A stretch of DNA of 64,000 nt from Patescibacteria group bacterium UBA5738 (GCA_002419295.1 DIFW01000017.1:1-64000), one strand, 5' to 3'; shown: positions 36,183 to 44,303, counted from the first letter of the stretch. Translations and numbers: made by a program. Notes: generated by a model from the letters alone, not told the origin.

Positions 36183-36428
36183 TTAAAAATTATAGGTCTT
36201 GTTATTTCTTCTGCCAATTTCCAATACAACAATACCGCCGCTTGCATCCAATCGGTAAATTATTCGAATTTCGCCTTTCCGAACCCTGTAAATGCCATCC
36301 CGTCCTTTCAATTTTTTCCAATCCAAACCGTCAAATTGCCCATTCTTCATCTTAACCAGCAAACCATCAATGGCTTTTCTTTCTTTGGACGATAATTTAT
36401 CCAAAGCTTTCCGAATTTTATCAACCAT
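36183..36428 (-). CDS. RelE/ParE-family toxin
   Basis: An 81-residue protein with the RelE-type fold signature (LVKMKNGQFDGLDWKKLKG ... GIYRVRKGEIRIIYRLDASG, ending LEIGRRNNKTY). These toxins cleave ribosome-bound mRNA or poison gyrase. The start is ATG 36428, two bases after the antitoxin stop. Confidence 0.9.
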   Translation of the reverse strand: MVDKIRKALDKLSSKERKAIDGLLVKMKNGQFDGLDWKKLKGRDGIYRVRKGEIRIIYRLDASGGIVVLEIGRRNNKTYNF

Positions 36429-36430
36429 AT

Positions 36431-36658
36431 TCAAATACGAGATAAAATTTCATCAATATGAACACCACCCTTTTTGATTTTGGTAAAATCAATCGCCGTT
36501 TCCCATAAACCCTCGTCTTCATCCGCGGAGGATATTCTGAAAACTGGCTTTGACTTCCTGACCACGACGAAAGACCCGCCATTTTTAACGGCGTTAATAT
36601 AAAAATCCGTATTTTCGCGCAATTCTTTAAGGCCGATTATTTGATTTTTTGTTTCCAT
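36431..36658 (-). CDS. Phd/YefM-type antitoxin
   Basis: A 75-residue partner of the adjacent RelE/ParE toxin. The N-terminus GLKELRENTDFYINAVKNGG ... VVVRKSKPVFRIS is the DNA-binding Phd/YefM core; the acidic C-terminus should wrap the toxin. It is first in the pair, with an operator and promoter directly upstream. Confidence 0.9.
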   Translation of the reverse strand: METKNQIIGLKELRENTDFYINAVKNGGSFVVVRKSKPVFRISSADEDEGLWETAIDFTKIKKGGVHIDEILSRI

Positions 36659-36660
36659 AA

Positions 36661-36711
36661 AGTTTATCTTAAGATTAACTTTAATTTACCCCATGCCAAA
36701 GTTTATGTCAA
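36661..36711 (-). promoter_or_regulatory. Promoter and operator of the Phd/RelE pair
   Basis: Minus-strand TTGACA (36711-36706), 17 bases, TAAATT (36688-36683). Between the -10 and the antitoxin ATG lies a 20-bp palindrome, 36661-36680, with a perfect 10-bp centre ATCTTAAGAT and AGTT/AACT flanks. It is placed so that bound antitoxin would block the start site. Confidence 0.75.
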
Positions 36712-36721
36712 TCAGAACATT

Positions 36722-37699
36722 TCATTTGTCGAATTTGATGAAATAGGTTTTGGGCTTGGATTCGGCTTCCAATATCTTTTTCCATTCGCCGTCGGCTTCC
36801 GAAACTCTTTTAACAACCCCGGCCGCGCGAAACAGCGGATCGACCGCGCGCGACTTGCAAGCGACTAAGACATCATAGTCGGCGGGATCGTTTCTGAATC
36901 CGATTTTATTGTTCATCCGGTCGAACAATTTTGACAATTCCCCGTCCTTGTCGTGGAACCGCGCGATCTTGGCCAGCGCTTCCTCATCCGTGGAATACAA
37001 ATCGGCCTCGTTGATATATCCCTTTTCCAGCGCGTAACGCAGATAATCGCCCACCGCGCGGAACATTACCGCGGAAAACAGACCGGAATAATACCTCGCG
37101 TTCATTTTAAAAAACATCTTCGCGAAACCTTTGGCGCTTTCAAAGTCTTTAAAAACCCATTTTTGCTTTTCCGCTTCCAGATTCTCCAAAAAATAATCCG
37201 CGCTTTCGATTTCGCCGAAAACCCGCGCGGTGCGCAGAGAATAATCGATGCGGTCCGCGCAAAGATCGGGCAAATCGGTTTCTTCAAGCGGGAAATTGGT
37301 TTGGTCAAGAATATATTCCGGATCGATTGAATATTTTTTCAGTATCGACGGAATTTCCGACCGCCGCACGAATTCATCGAAAACATTATCCTGATGGCTT
37401 TGCTCGGATTCCGATCCCGCAGCCAAAACATAATCCACGCAATGCGAAAACGCCGAATGCGACGCATCGTGGATCAGTCCGGCAATCTGTTCTTCGATTG
37501 GTGCACCATAATTTTTCAACAGCAAATAAACCCCCATTGAATGTTCAAACCTACTCTGCTCGGTTCCCGGGTAGAAAGGCGTGAAGTATCCGGCCTGGTC
37601 AATCTTTTTCAGCCGCTGAATTGTCGGACAACCGACCAATTCCAATATCGCCGGATCGTTAATCTCCGTTTTTCCGTATATTCTGTCGATATATTCCAT
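36722..37699 (-). CDS. HD-domain phosphohydrolase (dGTPase/SAMHD1-like)
   Basis: A 325-residue HD-domain protein. Metal ligands are visible in SRFEHSMGVYLL, GLIHDASHSAFSHCVDYV and LCADRIDYSLR, the H...HD...D set of the SAMHD1/dGTPase-like group. Such enzymes hydrolyse dNTPs or related nucleotides, but the substrate here is not predictable. It lies seven bases after the Cys-rich secreted protein gene. Confidence 0.88.
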   Translation of the reverse strand: MEYIDRIYGKTEINDPAILELVGCPTIQRLKKIDQAGYFTPFYPGTEQSRFEHSMGVYLLLKNYGAPIEEQIAGLIHDASHSAFSHCVDYVLAAGSESEQSHQDNVFDEFVRRSEIPSILKKYSIDPEYILDQTNFPLEETDLPDLCADRIDYSLRTARVFGEIESADYFLENLEAEKQKWVFKDFESAKGFAKMFFKMNARYYSGLFSAVMFRAVGDYLRYALEKGYINEADLYSTDEEALAKIARFHDKDGELSKLFDRMNNKIGFRNDPADYDVLVACKSRAVDPLFRAAGVVKRVSEADGEWKKILEAESKPKTYFIKFDK

Positions 37700-37705
37700 A
37701 TTTTT

Positions 37706-38494
37706 CTACTCGCAGTTGCTTTCGCAATCAAAAGATTTTTGCGGATCGTTGGCAAAATCGGTTTCGCATTTTTGGACGCAGACTTTGCACGCGTCAAACG
37801 CCGCGTTCTTAATTTCTTGACAAACGCCGTCAACAATGCCGCAATTCACATAACGCAGACATTTGTCGCCCAATCGATATTCCATGGTGCAAATTTCGGC
37901 CGGATTGGACCCGCATTTAATGTCCAAGCCATGACAATTTTCCCGGCCGCAAACTTGATCGTCGGGCGCCGCGCCGACATTATTTGTGCCGTCAACACCG
38001 CATTTTTGCGTGCGGAAAAATTCCCATTCGTCGCATTCGGTGGCATCGGGCATCACGCAAACGCCGTATTGCCCGCCGTCGCCTTCGCGAATCTCCAATT
38101 TGCCGCCTTGATCGATACAATAAACCGATGCCGGATTGGCCATGCCGGCATTCGGCGCTTGCCCGCCGCCGTCCGGTGCCGGTTTTTCAACGGGTGCTAC
38201 ATTTTCCTTGTACCAATTTTCGTCAAAGCCCATTGCCGCGCAAGACGCTTTGGCGCGGCATTGGATTGAACTGCAAACCTCGCACGGCGGGCAAACAACG
38301 CATTTTTGCGGGCAATCTTGGGGATCATATTGATTGCAATAAATTTCATCGGCGGCCGCATCGCCGCCGCCGTTTTCCATTTGTTCGGGCGCTTCAACCA
38401 CCGGCGCGTTTTTCCCGGGCGCGAAAAATATCGCCAACGCCCCCAACAACATTACCGCCAAAACAAAAACCAAAACCTTAAATATTGTCTTCAT
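37706..38494 (-). CDS. Membrane-anchored Cys-rich protein with DUF333 domain
   Basis: A 262-residue protein with one N-terminal anchor (FKVLVFVLAVMLLGALAIFF) and about 25 Cys in clusters (CPQKCVVCPPCEVCSSIQC; CKVCVQKCETDFANDP). Residues about 122-165 (NPASVYCIDQGGKLEIREG ... GQYGVCVMPDATECDEW) match DUF333, a small extracellular disulfide domain of unknown function. It is likely exported and disulfide-bonded. Other Cys-rich anchored proteins are at 21442, 42748 and 43704. Confidence 0.85.
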   Translation of the reverse strand: MKTIFKVLVFVLAVMLLGALAIFFAPGKNAPVVEAPEQMENGGGDAAADEIYCNQYDPQDCPQKCVVCPPCEVCSSIQCRAKASCAAMGFDENWYKENVAPVEKPAPDGGGQAPNAGMANPASVYCIDQGGKLEIREGDGGQYGVCVMPDATECDEWEFFRTQKCGVDGTNNVGAAPDDQVCGRENCHGLDIKCGSNPAEICTMEYRLGDKCLRYVNCGIVDGVCQEIKNAAFDACKVCVQKCETDFANDPQKSFDCESNCE

Positions 38495-38500
38495 ATATTT

Positions 38501-38662
38501 GAGAGTGTAAAAAAACTATTTTCAGAACGAAATTTTCAGATTTCGAGCGAGAAAAATGAGGAAGGAGAAGGCATACTTGGCTTAAAGTCTGCCGCCGACT
38601 GACGAATTTTTCGTAGCCGAAAGATGGAAATTGCAGTTGAAATATAGTTTTTCTACGCTCTC
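38501..38662. ncRNA. 162-bp structured element with 19-bp terminal inverted repeats (candidate ncRNA or miniature mobile element)
   Basis: Left arm 38501-38519 (starting GAGAGTGTAAAAAAACTAT) pairs with right arm 38644-38662 at 17 of 19 positions plus one G-T pair. Inside are at least two smaller hairpins: CGAAAT/ATTTCG around TTTCAG, and ACGAA/TTCGT around TTT. ATTT borders both ends, which could be a target duplication. It contains no open frame. Whether it is an RNA gene or a miniature inverted-repeat element cannot be decided from one copy. Confidence 0.55.
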
Positions 38663-38680
38663 ATTTATTTTAAAAAAATT

Positions 38681-38947
38681 CTAAATGGCGCGCCAGCGAT
38701 CAAGCTCGGGTAAAGTCGTCTCGGCCACGGCGCGAGCCTCGGATTCATCCATTCCCATTTTTTCCACCGCGATCTTGACTTGCGCATCAATAAATTCCGG
38801 CAATTCAACTTTCGCGGTAAACTCACCGTCCTGCCAGCAAAATTGGCAGTACTCCTCGTTTTTACTTCCATCGGCATTGAAACCGAAATCTTCCGCGGAT
38901 TCCATCGGCATGCCGCAACTCTGGCAAATTTTTATTTCCGCAGTCAT
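38681..38947 (-). CDS. Small zinc-ribbon protein
   Basis: An 88-residue protein with an N-terminal zinc ribbon, CQSCGMPM and YCQFCWQDGEF, of the putative zinc-ribbon family often found alone in bacteria, followed by a helical tail. The function is unknown; the fold suggests metal or nucleic-acid binding. Confidence 0.85.
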   Translation of the reverse strand: MTAEIKICQSCGMPMESAEDFGFNADGSKNEEYCQFCWQDGEFTAKVELPEFIDAQVKIAVEKMGMDESEARAVAETTLPELDRWRAI

Positions 38948-39043
38948 AAATTTATTTTTATTCTTTTTATTTTTTTATTATTACCGCCAGTATATCAAAA
39001 AATCTCCGTTTTGTAATCAAAGCCAAAACCGCCCTGTTGCCGC

Positions 39044-39892
39044 TTACATATCTTCCATAACCGGGATATCGGCGATAAATTCCGCCGGCAAGCCAAGATT
39101 TTTGAAATAATCAACCATGGCAATACAAGCAAATTTTTCCGTGGAATAATGCGTCCCGCCCAAAAGATTAATTTTGCGTTCCTGCGCGAATTCATGAGCG
39201 GCGCGAGAAATTTCATTTTTGACGCTAATGCCGGTAAGCAATGTTCCAACGCCATCGTCAGCCATTTCTTGGAGCGCATCCACGCTGTTACCGCCGCCAG
39301 CAACCACCGCCACAATTCCATTGCTGATTTCATCCGAACCATATTGGTAAAAACCAACCCTGTGCCCCGCCGCCATTTCAAATTTATTTTTTAAATCATT
39401 AACAAAAACCGAATCGGTTTTGCAAAATACTCCGCACAACCCACCCAGATAGGGCGCAAACGGCTTCCCAATCTCAACCCCCAGCGCCCGCGCCAATGAC
39501 GCACTGGTGGAATAGGGTCCAAAATTGTCCAACGGCACATGAAAATTGAAAATTGAAATTTTTCCATCCCTAAATTCGGCCAGCGGACCCTTGTTCATCG
39601 GCGAAAATGCCACCGCGTTTCTGATGTCCCAAACCATCGGATGATGCACAAACAACATTGCATTGGTTATGTTATCATTCAAAATTTTTTCCATCACCGA
39701 ATTTGAAGGGAATACCGCGGTGTAAACTTTCCCGACTTCAACCGCAAAATCGCAAACCAATCCCATTGACCGCCGCTTGAAATTGTCGCTCACAAATTCC
39801 CCCAAGGATTCCATATGCCGCCACCAATCATCGCTCATCTCCGGCCGCATAAAGTCCCTTTCCAATTGTCGATATAATTTATTCGCTTCCAT
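39044..39892 (-). CDS. Nif3/YbgI-family dinuclear-metal protein
   Basis: A 282-residue protein with the Nif3 motifs: first metal ligands in MLFVHHPMVWD, the IFNFHVPLDN strand, and the C-terminal GGTHYSTEKFAC. Nif3 proteins form toroidal hexamers with a two-metal site; YbgI-type members are linked to cyclic amidohydrolase or GTP cyclohydrolase-like reactions, but the true substrate is unclear. Confidence 0.88.
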   Translation of the reverse strand: MEANKLYRQLERDFMRPEMSDDWWRHMESLGEFVSDNFKRRSMGLVCDFAVEVGKVYTAVFPSNSVMEKILNDNITNAMLFVHHPMVWDIRNAVAFSPMNKGPLAEFRDGKISIFNFHVPLDNFGPYSTSASLARALGVEIGKPFAPYLGGLCGVFCKTDSVFVNDLKNKFEMAAGHRVGFYQYGSDEISNGIVAVVAGGGNSVDALQEMADDGVGTLLTGISVKNEISRAAHEFAQERKINLLGGTHYSTEKFACIAMVDYFKNLGLPAEFIADIPVMEDM

Positions 39893-39986
39893 TTTATATT
39901 CAATAATTATCTTTCATCTATCGCGCTTTTAAAAAATCCGACAATTTTTTAAAACCGGTTTCTTTATTCTCCCACCATATGATAAA

Positions 39987-40007
39987 TCTACAGGGGTTCA
40001 ACCCCTG
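39987..40007. repeat. GGT-N3-ACC hairpin (CAGGGGT subfamily)
   Basis: TACAGGGGT and ACCCCTGTA, 9-bp perfect arms, loop TCA, 34 bases after the YafQ-like toxin stop. Shares core and loop with 35197-35213. Confidence 0.87.
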
Positions 40008-40040
40008 TATTTAAACATAAACATTTAAAACCAGCCCCTA

Positions 40041-40322
40041 TTATTTCTTATATAATTGGCTATGGGTTCCAAATAGAATAAAAAACGCATCTCCATTTAA
40101 AGATTCTTCAAAAATCGCGCGCCAATCGCCGCCTGCATTAATACTGCGGCATCCCTGGAATTTTCCTTTTAACTCATGGTTATTGAGAATCGGCGCATGT
40201 TTATTCCGTTCAAAAACCATCAAGCGTTCTTTGAGAATCGTTTGAATAGCCGCGGGCGCTTTTCCGTATTGTTTTTTAAACTTATTGCTAAAATCAACGC
40301 GCATATTTTTTACCCTTGCCAT
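40041..40322 (-). CDS. YafQ/RelE-type mRNA interferase toxin
   Basis: A 93-residue protein (shorter if started at ATG 40304, MRVDFSNKFKKQY). It has the RelE-family pattern LKGKFQGCRSINAGGDWRAI and a C-terminal GTHSQLY with the catalytic-type His. Overlaps the upstream antitoxin by 29 bases, a coupled arrangement. Confidence 0.9.
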   Translation of the reverse strand: MARVKNMRVDFSNKFKKQYGKAPAAIQTILKERLMVFERNKHAPILNNHELKGKFQGCRSINAGGDWRAIFEESLNGDAFFILFGTHSQLYKK

Positions 40323-40581
40323 CCAACCATTTTATCGCTTCTTTCATGTTCGAAAACGAAGGCGACACCTCGCCCATGGCTCTTTCCCTTTCCACCTCGG
40401 CCATTTGTTCAATAAACCAATCCGAAGGTTCTTCCAAATCAATATCTATTGATTTGTCCCGCACAAGCTTGCGCAATGAAATATTCAAAGCGTCGCTCAA
40501 GCTTATCCCCATTTTTTTGACGACCGCTTGCGCCTCGCTTTTTAATTTTTTGTCCACTCGAAAATTAATTACCTCGCTCAT
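40294..40581 (-). CDS. RelB/DinJ-type antitoxin
   Basis: A 95-residue protein started at ATG 40581 (MSEVINFRVDKKLKSEAQAV), a ribbon-helix-helix DNA-binding domain, followed by an acidic toxin-binding tail ending in a basic segment. It precedes the YafQ-like toxin and has a palindromic operator over its promoter. Confidence 0.9.
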   Translation of the reverse strand: MSEVINFRVDKKLKSEAQAVVKKMGISLSDALNISLRKLVRDKSIDIDLEEPSDWFIEQMAEVERERAMGEVSPSFSNMKEAIKWLDGKGKKYAR

Positions 40582-40599
40582 ATTGGTTTTAATTATAAT

Positions 40600-40644
40600 A
40601 TATACAATATAATTACATTGTATATCACCGCTCAACATTGTCAA
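40600..40644 (-). promoter_or_regulatory. Promoter with overlapping 9-bp inverted repeat operator
   Basis: Minus-strand TTGACA (40644-40639), 16 bases, TACAAT (40622-40617). ATATACAAT (40600-40608) and ATTGTATAT (40617-40625) form a perfect 9-bp inverted repeat with an eight-base spacer, and one arm covers the -10 box. A ribbon-helix-helix antitoxin would bind here for autorepression. Confidence 0.78.
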
Positions 40645-41131
40645 GAACTGCCGCTATCCGACGGATTCGCTTTGGCGACGGCAAATTTTATAAACCCGAT
40701 TGTTTCATTTTGGCATTCCATTTTTATTCCATAACGCCAGCTTTCGGCGGTTTCTACCAAATCTTTCCATCGCGGATATTCTGATTTTGCCCATTCGGCC
40801 GCGGCTCTTTCGGCGGCAAAATTTCGGTCAGCATCGATCGCGGAACATAAGAACACTCGATCCTTTCCGCCCATTGATTAAATTTTTGTTCGGCCGCCTG
40901 ATGCAATTTTTCGATTTTATCGATTTGATCGGGTTGCGCCAGTTTTTCCAAAACCGCGGCCAAATCAATGTCGCTGCGCCCCGAATCAAAATCGCCATAC
41001 GACAAAGAACCGGTGAGATAAAAACCGGTCAAATCGCCGCCGAAGATATTTTGGACGCCCCGCGCCAAAAAATCCAGCAAATCGTCAATATCGCGATATG
41101 GAACAATGAAATTATTCGGTAGTGGCGCCAT
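40641..41131 (-). pseudogene. Broken nucleotidyltransferase (aminoglycoside-adenylyltransferase-like)
   Basis: The N-terminal part (41131-40754 frame, MAPLPNNFIVPYRDIDDLLD) keeps the nucleotidyltransferase motif TGSLSYGDFDSGRSDIDLAA. After SYVPRSMLTEI the frame runs out of family-like sequence. A second frame (40641-40874) carries AAAEWAKSEYPRWKDLVETA ... WRYG, which resembles the C-terminal helical domain of AadA/DUF4111 proteins. Roughly 100 residues that should lie between are absent, so a deletion plus frameshift is the likely cause. Confidence 0.65.
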
Positions 41132-41507
41132 CAAAGTGTTCGTCGTCGGCCACCGCTTCTTCTTTGGTGGCATGAATCACTCCTTCGCGGTGTTCGGCGG
41201 GAGAATAAATCGTGTAGAGTTTCAAATCCTCGCCGCCGGTGTTGATCACATTGTGATTCGCGCCCGCGGGCGCGATCACGGCAAAATCACATTCCACTTG
41301 GTATTCGTTACCGTCAATTATCACTTTGCCCTCGCCTTTTTCAAAGCGAAAAAATTGATCATGCGTTTCGTGAACCTCCGCGCCGATTTCTTCGCCGGGT
41401 TTTAGGTTCATCACCACCAGCTGGCTGAATTTGCCGGTATAAAGCACCTTGCGGAAATTTTCATTTTCTTTTGCCGCGTCTTCTATATTGGTTAAAAAAC
41501 CTTTCAT
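41112..41507 (-). CDS. Cupin-domain protein
   Basis: A 131-residue single-domain cupin. Motif 1 is GEEIGAEVHETHDQFFRFEKGEG, with metal-ligand His, His and Gln/Glu; motif 2 is PAGANHNVINTG with the last His. It resembles small mannose-6-phosphate-isomerase-like cupins. The substrate is unknown. It overlaps the start of the broken nucleotidyltransferase by 20 bases. Confidence 0.9.
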   Translation of the reverse strand: MKGFLTNIEDAAKENENFRKVLYTGKFSQLVVMNLKPGEEIGAEVHETHDQFFRFEKGEGKVIIDGNEYQVECDFAVIAPAGANHNVINTGGEDLKLYTIYSPAEHREGVIHATKEEAVADDEHFDGATTE

Positions 41508-41583
41508 ATTTTTGTTTTTAATTATTTATTCTAAACCCTAACCTTTATTTAACCCTAACCCGTTATATATAATTTGTCCATTT

Positions 41584-42507
41584 TTATTTTCTTTCCAAAA
41601 CGGCGAAACCGGCTAAAGCCGCGTCGGCGATAAAATCTTCCAGCATGCTTTGATCATCTTCGGTTTGCGCTTTGTTCAAATAAAGATTGTATTGGCGCTT
41701 GTTTTCCTGCAAAATCACCGGCGGGGCGTAATCACGGCGCAAAAACATCGCGTACATCATCAGCCGCCCCACCCGTCCATTGCCATCGGAAAATGGATGA
41801 ATTTTCTCAAATTCGGCGTGGATTCGCGTTGCCAGAGAAATAATATCTCTTTCTTTCGCGTTAATTTTTTTGGCCAATTCATCCATCAAAACGGGAATTT
41901 TTGCGTAATTCGCGGTGGGAACATTGGCGCCGACTATCCGCACGCCGTGGCAACGCCAAAGCCCTGCGTCGTCGCGGATGCTGTTCATCAAAATCCCATG
42001 CAACTTCATAATAAATTCCTTGTCAATCTGATTTTTTTGCGCCGCGTGGCTGAACATATATTCCATCGCAGTTTTGTGATTTTTCGCCTCTAAGTGTTCA
42101 ATCAATGTTTTGTTTGGAACCGTGACATTATCAAACAAAATGGCCGCGGTTTCATCTTCATCAAGCGTGCTTCCTTCAATGCGGTTTGAATGATATGTGA
42201 GCTTCAAAATAAATTCATCGCGGATATCAGGGTTGTCCAAAATTGTTTTAATTATTGACGAATATCCGTTGCTTTTCCGCGCCAGTAACTTTTTTTTCGC
42301 TTCCAGATTTTGATCGGGAATTTCTTTTTGGCCGGTGATTTGGCGATAGAGCCGGTCAATCTTTTCTTCGGCACCCTTGCGGGGAGTCGCGCGGCCGTTA
42401 ATCCAGCGATTCAAAGACGCAAAAGTCACCCCCAATTTTTGCGCGGTTTGCTCTTGCGTCATTCCCGACGCTTTTTGAATCAATTTCAATTTTGCTGATG
42501 CATCCAT
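41584..42507 (-). CDS. Fic-domain AMP-transferase-like protein with N-terminal HTH
   Basis: A 307-residue protein. Residues about 8-55 form an XRE/lambda-repressor-like HTH (MTQEQTAQKLGVTFASLNRW). The Fic core has the complete motif HPFSDGNGRVGR (about 238-249) and, N-terminal to it, an inhibitory helix SNRIEGSTL of the S/TxxxE(G/N) type, so activity is probably self-restrained. Fic proteins transfer AMP or similar groups to protein hydroxyls. The promoter carries palindromes, which the HTH may bind. Confidence 0.93.
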   Translation of the reverse strand: MDASAKLKLIQKASGMTQEQTAQKLGVTFASLNRWINGRATPRKGAEEKIDRLYRQITGQKEIPDQNLEAKKKLLARKSNGYSSIIKTILDNPDIRDEFILKLTYHSNRIEGSTLDEDETAAILFDNVTVPNKTLIEHLEAKNHKTAMEYMFSHAAQKNQIDKEFIMKLHGILMNSIRDDAGLWRCHGVRIVGANVPTANYAKIPVLMDELAKKINAKERDIISLATRIHAEFEKIHPFSDGNGRVGRLMMYAMFLRRDYAPPVILQENKRQYNLYLNKAQTEDDQSMLEDFIADAALAGFAVLERK

Positions 42508-42540
42508 AGTTATTGGATCATTATTCCGTATTATAATCCA

Positions 42541-42594
42541 ATTTTATGAAACTATATATAGTTTGTCAAAATCTGCAATCTTTATATAGTTTCA
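42541..42594 (-). promoter_or_regulatory. Fic gene promoter with palindrome filling the spacer
   Basis: Minus-strand TTGACA (42569-42564), 17 bases, TAAAAT (42546-42541). The spacer is occupied by the perfect 16-bp palindrome AAACTATATATAGTTT (42549-42564). A further half-site TATAGTTTCA (42585-42594) is the inverted copy of TGAAACTATA (42547-42556). Autorepression by the HTH of the Fic protein is the simplest reading. Confidence 0.75.
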
Positions 42595-42718
42595 TTATTT
42601 AATCTTATTTTTTACAGAGTTGGCTGTGATTGCTAATGAATCCAAAATAAACATCACCATTCGCAAAAGCCTCGGGAGGAGTCGCAGGGGATAGACCCTT
42701 AAAATACAAAACTCAATA

Positions 42719-42743
42719 AACGGGTTCCAATAATTCCCGTTTT
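42719..42743. terminator. Probable terminator after the 42748 gene
   Basis: AAACGGG (42719-42725) and CCCGTTT (42737-42743) around an 11-base loop, four bases after the stop codon on the minus strand; the T-run is short. Confidence 0.5.
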
Positions 42744-42747
42744 GTTT

Positions 42748-43695
42748 CTATTGCGCCGACACATCGGCCTGCATTTCGCGCTTCAATTCTTCAAGCCGTT
42801 GGCGCATTTCCTCATCGGAGGGACGGCTTTCCTCGTCTTCGGCTTGCATTTCCAATTGTTCCGCCAAAGACGCGTCTTTGGCGCGCGCGGACGCGGATTC
42901 TTTGGCGCGATAATCTTCCATCAAAACAAATGCTTGCCCGTAGTCAACAAAATCACATGTGTAATTATAGCGGCCGGAAAAACTCACCCCGTCGTTGACT
43001 GCCGGAGTGTCGCAATCGCCGTTATAAATGACCCTGGCGGAATCCGCCGAAAAACCGCTTGCCGAAAATCGGGAATTCAAATTCACCGGCAAGCAAAATG
43101 TTTTGGCGTCTCCCCGGTCGTTCTCATTTCTTTCTCCCGACGCGCTCATCACCGCGCCAAACATATCAGTATTAATCGCCACCCAATCTTTTTGTTTGCG
43201 TTCGGGCGCGGGAAAAAGCGTGTTGGCCGAATAATCCAAGCGGAGAGGCGCGGTGTTTTTTTGGTAATATTCGGTTGTTTGCCCGCTTTCTTTGATCTTG
43301 ACCGTGCCAACCCCCGGACCAACATCATATCGCGCTTCTCCGTTATATTGATAATCAATCATCCGCCCCAAGACATAAATCCTGTTCTGCTCTTTGTCAA
43401 ACAAGCTGATATCATCCGAAGAATAGTTCACCTCGCCTCGCTCGCCGCCCATAATCGTGCTTTTGTAGGTGCCGGTGATTTTTTCTTTACCGACGCAAAA
43501 AGAATATCGCTCCGTGTTTTTCAATTCTTCAAAATAGAGATTGTCGATTTTTTGGGCGGTTTGGCGGCGCTCTTCTTCCACTTCCGCGTCCGATTGTTTG
43601 AGAAAATCAAATTCATTGCTCGCCAAATATACTCCGCCGCCGATAAGCCCGGCCGCGGCAATCCCTCCCAAACCGATTAAAAGTTTTTTATCCAT
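42748..43695 (-). CDS. Membrane-anchored extracellular protein of unknown function
   Basis: About 315 residues from ATG 43695 (MDKKLLIGLGGIAAAGLIGG). One N-terminal transmembrane helix, a beta-rich domain with four Cys (YSFCVGKEKITGTYKST; TFCLP; NGDCD; YTCDFV) and a Glu/Arg-rich helical C-terminus (SLAEQLEMQAEDEESRPSDE). The stretch APLRLDYSANTLF echoes APLRLDYELKNFG of the protein at 21442-22536, hinting at one family. It forms a pair with the Cys-repeat gene upstream. Confidence 0.78.
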   Translation of the reverse strand: MDKKLLIGLGGIAAAGLIGGGVYLASNEFDFLKQSDAEVEEERRQTAQKIDNLYFEELKNTERYSFCVGKEKITGTYKSTIMGGERGEVNYSSDDISLFDKEQNRIYVLGRMIDYQYNGEARYDVGPGVGTVKIKESGQTTEYYQKNTAPLRLDYSANTLFPAPERKQKDWVAINTDMFGAVMSASGERNENDRGDAKTFCLPVNLNSRFSASGFSADSARVIYNGDCDTPAVNDGVSFSGRYNYTCDFVDYGQAFVLMEDYRAKESASARAKDASLAEQLEMQAEDEESRPSDEEMRQRLEELKREMQADVSAQ

Positions 43696-43703
43696 AATTT
43701 TGG

Positions 43704-44213
43704 TTATAACCCGCAAACATCAGTCATTGCCTCGCAATCAAAAGCGGAAATCATACATTCCACTTTTGCCGCGTTCCAGCCGGCGCATTCGTCCATGCAA
43801 GACGACTGCCCCTCTTCAAACAATGCCGGGGTGGCATTGGGCACCAAGCTCAAACATTTTGAAACATAACTGCCGCACGCCGCCTCGCAATCATTGCTCG
43901 GATTTATCGGCTCGGGAGCGTTCATTTCCGGAATTAACGCCGACACCAGCTCGGGAATGCCGGATAAATCCTGGCAAGTTCCGGCCGCGGCAACTTTATT
44001 TTTCACTTCCTCGCTCCAACCGGCGCATTCGGCCGCGCAATCGGCGGATTGCGTCAAAGAAGGGCAGATTGATTCTGCCTCATCGCATATTTGAACGCAC
44101 CGCGAATCCGCCGCCGCGTCCGGCTCTTTTTCCGATTTTGGCAAATTGCCGGCAAAATAAACCGCCCCGCCGATAACCAGCAGAACCCCCGCTCCCAAAA
44201 TGATTTTTCTCAT
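43704..44213 (-). CDS. Membrane-anchored protein with a duplicated Cys module
   Basis: About 169 residues from ATG 44213 (MRKIILGAGVLLVIGGAVYF). After the anchor come two related modules, CVQICDEAESICPSL ... CAAECAGWSEEV ... CQDL and CEAACGSYVSKCLSL ... CMDECAGWNAAKVECM ... CEAM, with matching Cys spacing and the shared ECAGW. This is an internal duplication of a disulfide-stabilised helical domain. The function is unknown. It ends eight bases before the next gene. Confidence 0.8.
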   Translation of the reverse strand: MRKIILGAGVLLVIGGAVYFAGNLPKSEKEPDAAADSRCVQICDEAESICPSLTQSADCAAECAGWSEEVKNKVAAAGTCQDLSGIPELVSALIPEMNAPEPINPSNDCEAACGSYVSKCLSLVPNATPALFEEGQSSCMDECAGWNAAKVECMISAFDCEAMTDVCGL

Positions 44214-44303
44214 AATGTTTTTATAATTTATCAAATCCGCCATTTAGATTGGTTAAATGCTTTATCTTTTATAGGATATATTCACATTTAACTTGATTGT
44301 ACT

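Noticed and set aside
41528..41572. Telomere-like CCCTAA words
   Set aside because: Only three scattered copies in an AT-rich gap; no array.
42742..43680. 312-codon plus-strand frame
   Set aside because: Antisense shadow of the membrane protein gene at 42748-43695; no domain or signal.
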